A stretch of 64,000 nucleotides of DNA, taken from the NCBI RefSeq assembly GCF_007997305.1, contig NZ_VORZ01000002.1:62001-126000 (forward strand), given 5' to 3'. The notes below the pieces were generated by a model. It was not told where the DNA came from. It saw nothing but the letters and a program-made list of their open reading frames with translations, and did no database searches. Each line of letters begins with the position of its first letter. Position 1 is the stretch's first letter. The translations under genes were made by a program, and so were the position numbers. Origin of the DNA: Psychrobacter frigidicola (GTDB lineage: Bacteria; Pseudomonadota; Gammaproteobacteria; Pseudomonadales; Moraxellaceae). Positions 1-9,087 of the stretch are shown in pieces.

Positions 1-1061
1 CCGTCATTAAGCTGGTTACCATGACAGATTTGCTCTGCTGTCACTGGCTTGCTACCAGCGAATTGCAAAGTAGTTATCGCTAACGTACTGGCTTGCTGGT
101 CATTATTATCAGGTTTGTCATTTTTATTATAGTCAACGCCGCAAGCAACTAAAATAGCTTTACGCCCAACACTAATAACCGTACCAGCAGGCTTGTCAGT
201 ATGCTGGGTGTGATTAACAGGCAAGCTGGCTAAAATTTTAACCCGTTGACCGTCTAAAAAAGTATAAGCACCAGGCCATGGGGTTAAGCCGCGAATTTGT
301 CTTTCAATAACGACAGCAGATTGCGCCCAATCGATAGCGCCTTCAGTTTTGACAAGTTTTTCAGCATAATTAGCAGCGCTGTCATCTTGTATGCTAGCTT
401 GGGCTTGGTAGCTGGCCAAGTCTTGCAGCACGGTACTAATAGCAGACGCGCCTAGGTCTGCCAGCTTATCATGGAGGCTAGCAGCGCTATCATCAGCTTT
501 AATCGCACAGCTAACTTTATAGAGCATATCACCCGTGTCTAACCCTTTATCCATCTGCATAATCGTAATGCCAGTGTTACTATCTCCAGCTAATAGCGCC
601 CGATGAATAGGGGCTGCACCGCGCCAGCGTGGCAATAGCGAGCCATGAATATTCAGGCAGCCATAAGTTGGAATCGTTAAGACACCAATCGGCAAAATTA
701 GCCCATAAGCAGCAACAACCATCACATCAGGATGATAAGTGCGTAAGGTTTCTCTAGCAGCAATACCTTCAGTCACTAACTTTTTAAAGGTCTCCGGTTG
801 CTCAACGGGAATATCATGCGCCAAGGCCACTGCTTTGACGGCAGAGGTAGACAATTTTTGCCCGCGCCCTGCCTTGCGATCCGGCTGGCTATATACTGCA
901 ACTATTTCTATATTGAGCGCATCTTGCTGAGCGATAAGTGCCTGAAGGCTTATCGCTGCAAACTCAGGTGTGCCCGCAAATACGACGCGTAAAGGACGCA
1001 ATCCATTAGTAGTCAAATGATTGTATAAAGGAGCGGTTGGCATAGTTAAATCAGAAGTCAT
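1..1061 (-). CDS. fmt: Methionyl-tRNA formyltransferase (partial, C-terminus beyond window)
   Basis: Formylates the amino group of Met-tRNA(fMet) with 10-formyl-tetrahydrofolate for translation initiation in the cytosol. The reading frame on the minus strand is open from the ATG at 1061 to the window edge (353 codons). It shows an N-terminal VVFAGTPEFAA segment, the formyltransferase signature NIHGSLLPRWRGAAPI with its catalytic Asn and His, and DKGLDTGDM with the catalytic Asp. A second in-frame ATG lies at 1043; neither start has a convincing ribosome site. The visible part already exceeds the usual total of about 315 residues, so this version carries insertions, probably in the C-terminal tRNA-binding region. 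Identity is firm; the start and 3' end are not. Confidence 0.93.
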   Translation of the reverse strand, partial: MTSDLTMPTAPLYNHLTTNGLRPLRVVFAGTPEFAAISLQALIAQQDALNIEIVAVYSQPDRKAGRGQKLSTSAVKAVALAHDIPVEQPETFKKLVTEGIAARETLRTYHPDVMVVAAYGLILPIGVLTIPTYGCLNIHGSLLPRWRGAAPIHRALLAGDSNTGITIMQMDKGLDTGDMLYKVSCAIKADDSAASLHDKLADLGASAISTVLQDLASYQAQASIQDDSAANYAEKLVKTEGAIDWAQSAVVIERQIRGLTPWPGAYTFLDGQRVKILASLPVNHTQHTDKPAGTVISVGRKAILVACGVDYNKNDKPDNNDQQASTLAITTLQFAGSKPVTAEQICHGNQLND

Positions 1062-1375
1062 TGTAGTTATAGCACCATACTAGATATTGTTGATATGTTT
1101 TCAGTATATTAGGGGTTAGCAATCGATACATTATAGGTAAATTTGTGCAGCTGTGCCATGCCAGCAATATAGCATAATAAGCTGGGCTAATAACGTTTGG
1201 CTTTATTTGAGCTTACTATCGGCGGGTGTCATTAAAAACAACCTATAAAGTTTAGTTTAAACCACATTCTAGCAGACGTCGGTGTAAAGCTGTGCTACTT
1301 TTAGACCGCGACTGTAGAAAGCAGATGCTAATGTGATGAGTAGATAACTGGTAGGCAGATACAGGATTGTGTTCT
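1062..1375. other. Intergenic region, divergent fmt / sensor kinase
   Basis: This 314-base stretch separates two divergently transcribed genes and should hold both promoters. I see no open frame, no clear hairpin with T-run and no parS or DnaA-box match. An AGGA at 1363-1366 serves the kinase start. Confidence 0.5.
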
Positions 1376-4279
1376 ATGCAACAATTTCAGTCATTAAAAC
1401 GTTTGCTTGCCTTTTATACCCTGACCTTGTTAATTATGTTGGTTTTGTATTATGCCATGATATTTTTAACGCTCAACACGAATAGACAAGAACACAGTCA
1501 AGCGGTCTTTGCTGATATAAAGCACGAACTATCTGAACATGTAGACACAACAGAGAATACTATTGAGGATATACTGACCAAGCCTTTTTTTCAAAACATC
1601 AGTTATCAGCTGATTTTGATGCAGCCCTCTGGCCAAACTTACGTATATCGTTATACGCAGCCGGGTGAACATAAATTTACCACGGTCGCGTTTCCTAACA
1701 TCGAGCCACAGAATACTGATAGAACTAGACCCTATAAGCTGACCGCTCACAACTTGACGGGTATGCTCAAACTCGAAAATGGTCAACAACTCTATATTGT
1801 TCTACGTCATCAGCCGATTGATATTAACTGGGTCTCATACCAATATTGGCTCCCTTTAATAATAGCGATTATGCTATTTATTATTGCCCTGCTATATATG
1901 CTAAAGCGCCGTGCTAATTGGGAACAATTGCTGCAGTATACCGATAACTTAATGGCAACGGCTAAAGACGCTTATACCCCGCCACCGTTCGATGAAGCAA
2001 CAAGCACGCCAGAGTTTTTACGCCTAGGCCATTCGTTGGGACGAATCAGCTACCAGCTCCATAATAAGCATCGGCGCATTAAGAGGCTTAGTCATCGCCT
2101 CGAGCGCTTGGTTGAACATGCCCCACTACCCATGCTGATGATTATGCGCCAAGGACACATCAGTTTTTTTAATCCTCGTTTTGAGCAAGTTTTTACCACT
2201 TCTTTCCAGCGCGATACCATTTATATGCTCACTGATTTTGTCAGCGGGAGCGACAAAGCAACCCAGCAGCAATTGCAAAAGCTAGACGCGCAGCGAGTCA
2301 CCCGCACTTTGTTGGTGTATGGTTTGGAAGACAAACAAGCCTATCAGCTGCATATTACCCCATGGTTCGGTGAACATGATCAAATTCACGGTTTTACAGC
2401 GCTGTTTAATAACATTGACAAGCTGGTTTCCCAAAACACGGAACTACAGCAACAAAACCAGCAGCTGGATAAGCAAGTTCTAGAGCTAACCCAACTCAAA
2501 GCTATCATCGGACACGAGCTGCGTACCCCCTTAAATGCTATTATTGGTACGCTTGACTTAATAGAACCTCGAACTTTATCTGCTAAACAACAAGAAGTGC
2601 TTACCACTTTGACGCAATCGAGCCAGTCTATGCTGGCAATGCTCAATGATATGCTAGATATGGCAAAAATCGGGGCCGGCAAGCTAGATATTGTTCATGT
2701 ACCCGTCGATATTTTTAAGGTAAGTCAACACGTCAGTGATTTGATGGTCGGTAGTGCTCGCCGCCAAGGTCTTGAGCTCTTATACTTTTTTATGCCTGAT
2801 TGTCCGCGCTATATCAGCACTGACGGCAACCGCTTACGGCAAATCCTTCTAAACCTACTCGACAATGCAGTAAAATTTACCACTTCAGGCTATGTCGCCC
2901 TCATCGTCGAGCCCATTAGTTATGAGCAAATGCAGCAGGTTATTAAGAACAGCAAAGCTACCACATTAAATGCTAAGGCTAATTTACAGTTAGCACCTCA
3001 GCCCAATACTCAAGGTCTGGATAATACCAATAATAAACAGCCTTGGTTACACTTTAGTATACAAGATACCGGCATCGGAATTAACTCAGCAGAACATCGC
3101 CAACTGTTTGCCTATTTTAATCAAGCCAATCCTCAAATTAGTCAGCAGTTTGGCGGTACTGGTCTCGGTCTGGCTATCTCCAGTAGTTTTGCGCAGCTAT
3201 TGGGCGGCTTTATTCAGCTGACCAGTGAAAAAGGGCTAGGCAGCACCTTTCATCTTTATTTACCTAGCTTATCGCCCACTTATCAGCCGGTTTATCATTT
3301 TCATGCCAACCTAAAGCATATCCACCTCATTGCTATCGTCAATCAATCCATTAGCGCCATTTATTTACAGCGCTTATGTCAGCATTTATCCATTCGTGCC
3401 AGTATTTATAGCAGTTTTGATGAGAATATATTGCAGCAACTCACCGATCAGCTTGCGCAACAACCGCAAACCCATGCGCCAGTATTACTGCTCGACTATG
3501 AGTACTACATTGCTAATATTCTTGAAGCCACAAACAATCGTTATCCTGACCAACTAAACTCGGTATATCCTATAGAGCTTAACGGTATGGATACCGCCCT
3601 TTATGACTTAGTACAATCAGCGACGCTACCAAAGATATTGCTGAGCATGAAGCCTGAGCGCGGCATCTCCTCTACTTTACTCGATAAATTCGATGGTTTT
3701 TTGAGCAAGCCGCTAGATATTGCTAGGTTATTGTCAGAGCTGATACGCTTAACCCAACCGACACTCAAAGCCTTAAAAATTGAGCTCGCTACTGACGATA
3801 TTAAAAATAGTGGCGTAGACAATAAAATTAATAGTGGTGATAATAAAAAACAACCTGTAACTGATAAGAGCGCAGATGCCACTCCTTTGCCGCCAATAGA
3901 CGCCGCGCCCAAACCACTTATTTTAGTAGTAGAAGACAATTTGACCAACCAAAAAATTACCTGCAAGCTATTGAGCAAGTTGGGGTATGACAGTGTAGTC
4001 GCAGCAGATGGCCTGCAAGCTTTGGATAAACTATCTGAGCAGCGGCAGGCGTTTGCGCTGATTTTAATGGATTGCCGCATGCCGGTTATGGATGGTTTGC
4101 AAGCGACGCAGGCTATCCGTAGCCAAGGCGACGATATCGCTATCATCGCCCTAACCGCTAATAACAGTAACGAAGACCGCGAGGCTTGCCTTGCTGCTGG
4201 GATGGATGAGTTTTTAACCAAGCCCATTAACAAAAACAAGCTCCAAGCGCTATTACAACAATTTATAAGCACAGAATAG
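1376..4279 (+). CDS. Hybrid sensor histidine kinase, GacS/BarA-like
   Basis: Membrane histidine kinase with C-terminal receiver domains. Counting from the ATG at 1376 (967 aa), there are two membrane helices (about 10-32 and 159-177) flanking a periplasmic domain, and a PAS-like region (about 245-350). A glutamine-rich coiled coil leads into HisKA with phospho-accepting His380 in GHELRTPLN. HATPase_c carries an N box (NLLDNAVKF) and GGTGLGLAIS (about 593). A weak first receiver-like domain is followed by a canonical receiver with Asp899 in LMDCRMPVMDG and Lys949 in TKP. There is no C-terminal Hpt domain, which GacS and BarA normally have. The upstream in-frame TTG at 1367 is rejected because AGGA at 1363-1366 is correctly spaced only for 1376. 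The signal sensed is unknown. Confidence 0.85.
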   Translation: MQQFQSLKRLLAFYTLTLLIMLVLYYAMIFLTLNTNRQEHSQAVFADIKHELSEHVDTTENTIEDILTKPFFQNISYQLILMQPSGQTYVYRYTQPGEHKFTTVAFPNIEPQNTDRTRPYKLTAHNLTGMLKLENGQQLYIVLRHQPIDINWVSYQYWLPLIIAIMLFIIALLYMLKRRANWEQLLQYTDNLMATAKDAYTPPPFDEATSTPEFLRLGHSLGRISYQLHNKHRRIKRLSHRLERLVEHAPLPMLMIMRQGHISFFNPRFEQVFTTSFQRDTIYMLTDFVSGSDKATQQQLQKLDAQRVTRTLLVYGLEDKQAYQLHITPWFGEHDQIHGFTALFNNIDKLVSQNTELQQQNQQLDKQVLELTQLKAIIGHELRTPLNAIIGTLDLIEPRTLSAKQQEVLTTLTQSSQSMLAMLNDMLDMAKIGAGKLDIVHVPVDIFKVSQHVSDLMVGSARRQGLELLYFFMPDCPRYISTDGNRLRQILLNLLDNAVKFTTSGYVALIVEPISYEQMQQVIKNSKATTLNAKANLQLAPQPNTQGLDNTNNKQPWLHFSIQDTGIGINSAEHRQLFAYFNQANPQISQQFGGTGLGLAISSSFAQLLGGFIQLTSEKGLGSTFHLYLPSLSPTYQPVYHFHANLKHIHLIAIVNQSISAIYLQRLCQHLSIRASIYSSFDENILQQLTDQLAQQPQTHAPVLLLDYEYYIANILEATNNRYPDQLNSVYPIELNGMDTALYDLVQSATLPKILLSMKPERGISSTLLDKFDGFLSKPLDIARLLSELIRLTQPTLKALKIELATDDIKNSGVDNKINSGDNKKQPVTDKSADATPLPPIDAAPKPLILVVEDNLTNQKITCKLLSKLGYDSVVAADGLQALDKLSEQRQAFALILMDCRMPVMDGLQATQAIRSQGDDIAIIALTANNSNEDREACLAAGMDEFLTKPINKNKLQALLQQFISTE

Positions 4280-4358
4280 CTTATGGTTGTTTGGCATAGA
4301 ACATCAATAATTTAGCACTAAAAAAAAGTCTAAACTTTAAGATTAAGTAAACTGGCTT

Positions 4359-5042
4359 TTACTTCATAAAGCCATTATCTGCTAAGAAAGCTTCGGTAAG
4401 TTGACTGTGCGGATTAGTCATAGTATCTGCATTCATGGTGCCATTTTGAGTCTTATTAAGTAGACGCTCCAAATAGCGTGCCACAATATCGACCTCGACA
4501 TTAACCTTGTCACCTACTAGCCAATGCTTAGCAATATTAGTAATTTTCGCGGTATGTGGAATAATATTAAGACAAACAATATTATCACGCACTAAATTGG
4601 TAGTCAGACTAATGCCGTCAAGCGTAATCGAGCCTTTAGTTGCAGTATAGTGCGCCAGCTCATGCGGAATCTCAATTTCAATATAAATAGAGCGCGCGTC
4701 TTGCTGTAATTTACGCACAATACCGACCCCATCAACGTGTCCAGCGACAATATGCCCACCGAAACGAGTGGTTGGTAGCATAGCTTTTTCTAAATTGACC
4801 ATATGCCCCGCTTTTAAATCTTCTAGAGCCGTACGAGCGATAGTTTCACGTGAAACATCAACCGCGTAATAATTACTGCCCATATCGACTACCGTTAAGC
4901 AAATACCATTAGAGGCAATCGAGTCGCCTAGTGATACATCGCTAAAATCCAGACTATCTGATTCGATAGTTAGACGGATATCACCACCAACTGGCTGCAT
5001 GGCCTTAACTTTGCCTACGCTTTCAATAATTCCTGTGAACAT
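4359..5042 (-). CDS. ribE: Riboflavin synthase, alpha subunit
   Basis: Dismutates two 6,7-dimethyl-8-ribityllumazine molecules to riboflavin, the last step of riboflavin synthesis. The 227-aa protein begins MFTGIIESVGKV, the hallmark N-terminus, and shows the two internally repeated lumazine-binding barrels (about 1-97 and 98-195), with GICLTV in the first and GISLT in the second. AGAGG lies 7 bases before the ATG. ribD lies upstream on the same strand but is separated by about 520 bases with a DnaA-box cluster, so the two may not share a transcript. A perfect parS-like 14-mer (4843-4856) lies inside the gene and encodes VSRET. The protein continues about 25 residues past the second barrel. 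No FMN riboswitch is evident upstream. Confidence 0.96.
   Translation of the reverse strand: MFTGIIESVGKVKAMQPVGGDIRLTIESDSLDFSDVSLGDSIASNGICLTVVDMGSNYYAVDVSRETIARTALEDLKAGHMVNLEKAMLPTTRFGGHIVAGHVDGVGIVRKLQQDARSIYIEIEIPHELAHYTATKGSITLDGISLTTNLVRDNIVCLNIIPHTAKITNIAKHWLVGDKVNVEVDIVARYLERLLNKTQNGTMNADTMTNPHSQLTEAFLADNGFMK
4843..4856. promoter_or_regulatory. parS-like ParB site in ribE
   Basis: Exact palindrome GTTTCACGTGAAAC, identical to the widely conserved bacterial parS core. It lies within ribE coding sequence. Confidence 0.85.
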
Positions 5043-5369
5043 ACAAACCTCTTATGATTATTCGATAGTGGTAAAGGGCGCCTTTAAATTTAATATTCCT
5101 AGCATAGCATTACCTAGATATATCAATAACAAAATCTATCAATCATTAGTATTGGTTATTCTAGCAATATAGACAGTGAATAGCGGGGATAAGTTGTGGA
5201 TAACTAAGCTCTATCTATTCTATTTCAACCTAAAACTCTTATTATTAGGGAGTTATCCACAAGCTTTTTAGTTTTTAATTTATATAAGAATTAGCGTACT
5301 CAAATATAGCTAAACTACTGATATAATTATAGTTATCTTATAATTAATTTAAAGAATGCTTATCTATAT

Positions 5370-5383
5370 GTTCCATGTGAAAC
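5370..5383. promoter_or_regulatory. parS-like site (variant) between ribE and ribD
   Basis: GTTCCATGTGAAAC differs from the perfect palindrome at two positions and is 24 bases from the next site. Both variants (TTCC and CATG) recur at other sites in this window. Confidence 0.65.
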
Positions 5384-5406
5384 ATAATTATAAAAAGTTA
5401 TACACA

Positions 5407-5420
5407 GTTTCATGTGAAAC
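5407..5420. promoter_or_regulatory. parS-like site between ribE and ribD
   Basis: GTTTCATGTGAAAC, one base from the perfect palindrome. It starts immediately after a TTATACACA DnaA box (5398-5406). Confidence 0.75.
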
Positions 5421-5563
5421 CTATTATTGAATAGCTTACTTATCCACATTCTAGTGGCTATATCTACTGTTGTGGATATCCCATCACTTATGCACAGTAA
5501 TTTATACACAAGCAATTGTGAATGGCTATTTATGAAAAGAAGGTTTACGGAAATCAGGAAAAA

Positions 5564-6619
5564 TTAGATAGGTAGTAAGGTTAGCTTGATATCAGTACCA
5601 ACTTTTTCCAAGCTATGATAGTCAAAGCGCAGCTGCTGCGCTAACGATAACGGATTAAAATCAACCATAGCGCGCGCTTGTGACCCCAGCACACAAGGTG
5701 CTTGATAGACAATCAGCTCATCTACTAACTGCTGACTTAAAAAACTACCGGCGACGCTGGCACCTGCTTCTACCAATACTTCATGACACTGATGCTTACT
5801 GACTAACATTTTTAGTAGCTCATGCAGATTATCTTCACGCCAATAAATCGTATCAGCATGGCGGCATAAGTGATAATCAGACTGCAAATCGTGGCTTAAG
5901 CGCTCACGCCTATCGAGCACTATTATCATAGGGGTGGGAATTTGCTCCAGTACTACTCCCAACTGTGTTGAGCGTACATTTAACTGGGGATTATCGGAAA
6001 TAACGGTGGCGCTGCCGGTAATGATAGCGCCGCTTTTCGCGCGTAGCTGTTGTACATCCTCGCGTGCCGCTGGCGATGTAATCCATTTTGATTCCCCTGT
6101 CGCCATGGCAGTGCGCCCATCTAAGCTAGTCGCTATTTTAAGGCGTACATACGGCATTTGGGTGCGCATCGCCTTTAAAAACCCACGATTGAGCGCTTCT
6201 GCTTGCGCCGTTAATATACCAACGCTAACCTCAATACCTGCCTCTTGTAACAGGCTAACCCCGCTTCCTGCCACTTGCGGATTGGGGTCAAGTCCGGCAA
6301 TAACCACTCGTTTGACTCCGGCATTGATTAAAGCAAGGGCACAAGGCGGCGTACGTCCGGTGTGGCTACAAGGCTCCAAAGTCACATAAGCAGTGGCGCC
6401 TACTGCTTGCGCGCCAGCATCTTTTAGTGCAAATACTTCAGCGTGCGGCTGTCCTGCTTGTGGGTGAAACCCTTCTCCAACCACCTCGCTACCTTGTACC
6501 AACACACAACCTACTGCTGGATTGGGCCTAGCCGTGTACTGACCACGTTTGGCCTGCTCGATAGCAAGCATCATAAAATAGCTGTCTTGGGCAGCTTGGG
6601 CATGATTTGGAGTTGGCAT
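5564..6619 (-). CDS. ribD: Bifunctional riboflavin biosynthesis deaminase/reductase RibD
   Basis: Catalyses deamination of the GTP-derived pyrimidine and then reduction of its ribosyl side chain with NADPH, early in riboflavin synthesis. The N-terminal cytidine-deaminase-like domain (about 1-145) has zinc and catalytic residues in QPHAEVFAL and EPCSHTGRTPPC. The C-terminal reductase domain begins near RLKIATSLDGRTAMATGESK. From the ATG at 6619 it is 351 aa, normal for the family. A GTG three codons upstream (6628) is an alternative; neither has a strong ribosome site. It lies downstream of nrdR on the same strand with a gap of about 90 bases, matching the common nrdR-ribD order. Confidence 0.95.
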   Translation of the reverse strand: MPTPNHAQAAQDSYFMMLAIEQAKRGQYTARPNPAVGCVLVQGSEVVGEGFHPQAGQPHAEVFALKDAGAQAVGATAYVTLEPCSHTGRTPPCALALINAGVKRVVIAGLDPNPQVAGSGVSLLQEAGIEVSVGILTAQAEALNRGFLKAMRTQMPYVRLKIATSLDGRTAMATGESKWITSPAAREDVQQLRAKSGAIITGSATVISDNPQLNVRSTQLGVVLEQIPTPMIIVLDRRERLSHDLQSDYHLCRHADTIYWREDNLHELLKMLVSKHQCHEVLVEAGASVAGSFLSQQLVDELIVYQAPCVLGSQARAMVDFNPLSLAQQLRFDYHSLEKVGTDIKLTLLPI

Positions 6620-6710
6620 AAGAGTCACACTTAATAGAGGAGTAACAGAGAATAGATAGGAAAGTAATAAGCAAAAACTTTACTTTGGACACTTATCGTC
6701 CAGTTTAAAG

Positions 6711-7178
6711 TTAAGGCAAGTTTTTATCAGTTGGGCGAATATTAGCGATTTCTTGATGAAAAGCGTCTATGTCTTGAAAGTCGCGATAGACACTGGCAAA
6801 GCGCACATAAGCAACATCGTCAAGGGTCTTAAGCTCACTCATGATAATCTCACCTAACACTTTGCTACTGATTTCGCGCTCACCCATTTGCCGAACCCGC
6901 TTCTCAACGCGGCTAATCATCGCTTCTTGCTCATCGATAGTAATCGGGCGTTTTTGTAGCGGTAGCTGAATAGAGCGCCGTAGTTTTTCATTATCATACG
7001 GCTCAATTTTTCCGCTAGACTTAATAATACGCGGCATCACCACTTCGACCATCTCAAAGGTAGTAAAGCGCTCTTGGCAACCACTGCACACGCGGCGGCG
7101 GCGTACTTGCGCCCCTTCTGCTGCAAGCCGTGAGTCAATTACTTTAGTCTCTGAGGCATTACAATATGGACAGTGCAT
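6711..7178 (-). CDS. nrdR: Transcriptional repressor NrdR
   Basis: Represses ribonucleotide reductase operons in response to (d)ATP. The 155-aa protein has an N-terminal zinc ribbon (C3-P-Y-C6 and C31-S-G-C34) with the basic segment RRRRVC, then an ATP-cone domain (about 46-136) starting at VVMPRIIKSSGKIEPYD. AGAGGGA directly precedes the ATG. It probably starts the nrdR-ribD transcription unit. No nrd genes or recognisable NrdR boxes are in this window, so its targets lie elsewhere. Confidence 0.96.
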   Translation of the reverse strand: MHCPYCNASETKVIDSRLAAEGAQVRRRRVCSGCQERFTTFEMVEVVMPRIIKSSGKIEPYDNEKLRRSIQLPLQKRPITIDEQEAMISRVEKRVRQMGEREISSKVLGEIIMSELKTLDDVAYVRFASVYRDFQDIDAFHQEIANIRPTDKNLP

Positions 7179-7384
7179 TCCCTCTTCCTTTTTTTGATGG
7201 TAAATGTTTTATATAGTCAATTCACTTTAGAACAGATACAGTGCTACTGAGATAATTTTTTTGCAGCCTCTGTCACGCCTGCGAACAGCAAGCTAGAAAA
7301 ATTTATCTCAGTAGCACGTTGTTATATCAGTTTAAACGTTAAATTGACGCTATTAATAAGTAAAGCGATTTTGTATAGCTCTGA

Positions 7385-8866
7385 TTATTTACCAATACAA
7401 AAGCTACCAAATATTTTCCCTAGCAAGTCATCAGCACTGAATTCACCCGTGATTTCACCTAAGCTACGCTGTGCTTGCCGTAAACTCTCAGCGACCAGCT
7501 CCCCTGCTTGAAACACCACTAATTGTTCATGGGCCTCCACCAGATAATCGGCGGTACGTCTTAGTGCATCTAGATGGCGAGTACGCGCGATTAAGCTATT
7601 TTCAGGCGGATGAAAGCCCACTTTAGCACATAAAGCTTCTATTAAATTTTCTATACCAGCCCCTGTTTCACATGAAACATTCACTTGCTCATAGCCTAAT
7701 TGTTGCATAGTACTTAGATTACTTATGATAGTTGCAGCATTAGAATCTATAGCATTACTCAATGAATCGCTTTCGTTCAACAAGTCACTTTTATTGGCAA
7801 TAATCAATAAACGCTTAGCCGCAGGTAGCTCATCAAACAGCTGCTCAGCCAGCTTTAACGGCGTGCCATTGTCTTCAATATCACGCGTGACATCATAGAC
7901 CATTAATAAGATATCAGCCTGCTTAATCGCTGTGCGCGCACGGGCAATACCGATACGCTCTACTGTATCTTCGGTGTCACGTAAGCCTGCAGTATCAGTT
8001 AAATGTAGCGTTAAGCCATTGAGAACTACCGTTTCTTGGAGGGTGTCACGAGTCGTTCCAGCCACTTCAGTGACAATGGCGCGCTCTTGACCAGCAAGAC
8101 GGTTCAACAAACTAGATTTGCCCGCATTGGGTCTACCTGCCAATACCACATGAATGCCGTCACGTAGGAGCTGGCCTTGTTTAGCAGTTGCCAATACTTG
8201 CTGTATTTGTTCTTGAGTTTGCTCAAGCTTATTTTGAATAACACCATCAGATAAGAAATCAACATCCTCTTCATCTGGAAAATCAATTGCCGCCTCAACA
8301 TGCAGACGCAAATGAATCAGTTGTTCTAGTAGCTGGTTAATCTTGTTTGAGAATTCACCGCTCAGCGAGCGGATGGCACTACTGGCCGCCGCGGCACTAG
8401 TGGCATCAATCGCATCAGCAATGGCTTCGGCTTGCACTAAATCTAACTTATCATTATCAAAAGCGCGATAAGAGAACTCCCCAGCACTTGCTTGCTTAGC
8501 ACCAAGCTCGAACACGCGCGCTAACAGCTGATTCTGTAATATTATGCCGCCATGACCTTGCAGCTCAATCACATCTTCACCTGTAAATGAATGCGGCCCT
8601 TTAAAATATAACACTAAACCTTCATCGATAACGCCGCCAGCCGTTTGATAAAAACGGCAAAAGCTGGCCAATCTTGGCGTAAAGGCAGATTTGCCAGTTA
8701 ATTGACAGGCAATTGCATAGGCTTTGGCACCTGAGAGGCGTATTATCCCCACCCCACCACGACCAAGTGGTGTGGCAATAGCAGCAATCGTGGTCTGTCC
8801 TGAGCTAACAGGCAGCTTAGATGAATCAGTTGGCGTTGCAGCCGCTTCGATAGAATCCACAGACAT
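7385..8866 (-). CDS. mnmE: tRNA uridine-5-carboxymethylaminomethyl synthesis GTPase MnmE
   Basis: With MnmG it modifies the wobble uridine of certain tRNAs. The N-terminal tetrahydrofolate-binding domain opens with TIAAIATPLGRGGVGIIRLSG. The inserted G domain has G1 GRPNAGKSS, G2/G3 around TTRDT and DTAG, and G4 NKSD. The protein ends in FGSFCIGK, the invariant C-terminal C-x-G-K with its functional Cys. From the ATG at 8866 it is 493 aa; an upstream TTG (8878) and GTG (8872) are possible, but GAGAG is best spaced for 8866. It continues the conserved rpmH-rnpA-yidD-yidC-mnmE order. A parS-like 14-mer (7665-7678) is embedded and encodes VSCET. Confidence 0.97.
   Translation of the reverse strand: MSVDSIEAAATPTDSSKLPVSSGQTTIAAIATPLGRGGVGIIRLSGAKAYAIACQLTGKSAFTPRLASFCRFYQTAGGVIDEGLVLYFKGPHSFTGEDVIELQGHGGIILQNQLLARVFELGAKQASAGEFSYRAFDNDKLDLVQAEAIADAIDATSAAAASSAIRSLSGEFSNKINQLLEQLIHLRLHVEAAIDFPDEEDVDFLSDGVIQNKLEQTQEQIQQVLATAKQGQLLRDGIHVVLAGRPNAGKSSLLNRLAGQERAIVTEVAGTTRDTLQETVVLNGLTLHLTDTAGLRDTEDTVERIGIARARTAIKQADILLMVYDVTRDIEDNGTPLKLAEQLFDELPAAKRLLIIANKSDLLNESDSLSNAIDSNAATIISNLSTMQQLGYEQVNVSCETGAGIENLIEALCAKVGFHPPENSLIARTRHLDALRRTADYLVEAHEQLVVFQAGELVAESLRQAQRSLGEITGEFSADDLLGKIFGSFCIGK
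7665..7678. promoter_or_regulatory. parS-like site in mnmE
   Basis: GTTTCACATGAAAC, one base from the perfect palindrome, inside mnmE. Confidence 0.75.
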
Positions 8867-9020
8867 TGGCACTCTCAATCTTAATTTCGATAGCTAAAAA
8901 TATCATTATAGACGGCTTAGTGACGACTAACAAAACAAACTTGATAGCGTCTTTTACAGTTTCATAAGCAACACTTATTTATTTAGCTTTAACAGATTAT
9001 CTCTAGAGTCAACTTACCAT

Positions 9021-9052
9021 AAAAAAACCACCGCAAGCGCGATGGTTTTTTT
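9021..9052 (-). terminator. Rho-independent terminator after yidC
   Basis: On the minus strand a stem built on ACCATCGCG and its pairing arm is followed by a run of T. It lies just past the yidC stop and before mnmE. The A-run on the other side could make it bidirectional, but there is no plus-strand gene here. Confidence 0.8.
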
Positions 9053-9087
9053 ACTTAAAGACTTAATTTAGTATTAAGAAATAAGCA

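Larger units (their letters stand above)
5043..5563. other. ribE-ribD intergenic DnaA-box cluster, candidate origin element or DnaA reservoir
   Basis: About 520 bases without a gene. Seven 9-mers match or nearly match the DnaA box TTATNCACA: 5195-5203 (minus), 5253-5261, 5398-5406, 5440-5448, 5471-5479 (minus, one mismatch), 5488-5496 and 5502-5510. An AT-rich stretch at about 5262-5400 separates the first two from the rest, like a DNA unwinding element. Two parS-like sites (5370-5383 and 5407-5420) are interleaved, the second directly abutting a DnaA box. It is denser in boxes than the region before dnaA. The flanking genes do not change strand here, which argues against it being the main bidirectional start. 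Confidence 0.7.

Noticed and set aside
3601-4272. 223-codon open frame on the minus strand
   Set aside because: It lies wholly antisense to the receiver domain of the sensor kinase, which has clear motifs; the antisense protein is Ser/Leu-rich without any family feature.
5043-5563. FMN riboswitch upstream of ribE
   Set aside because: I could not find the conserved FMN-aptamer pattern on the minus strand; the stretch is explained by DnaA boxes, parS sites and AT-rich DNA.
5934-6389. 151-codon open frame on the plus strand
   Set aside because: Antisense to ribD, whose deaminase and reductase motifs are unambiguous.
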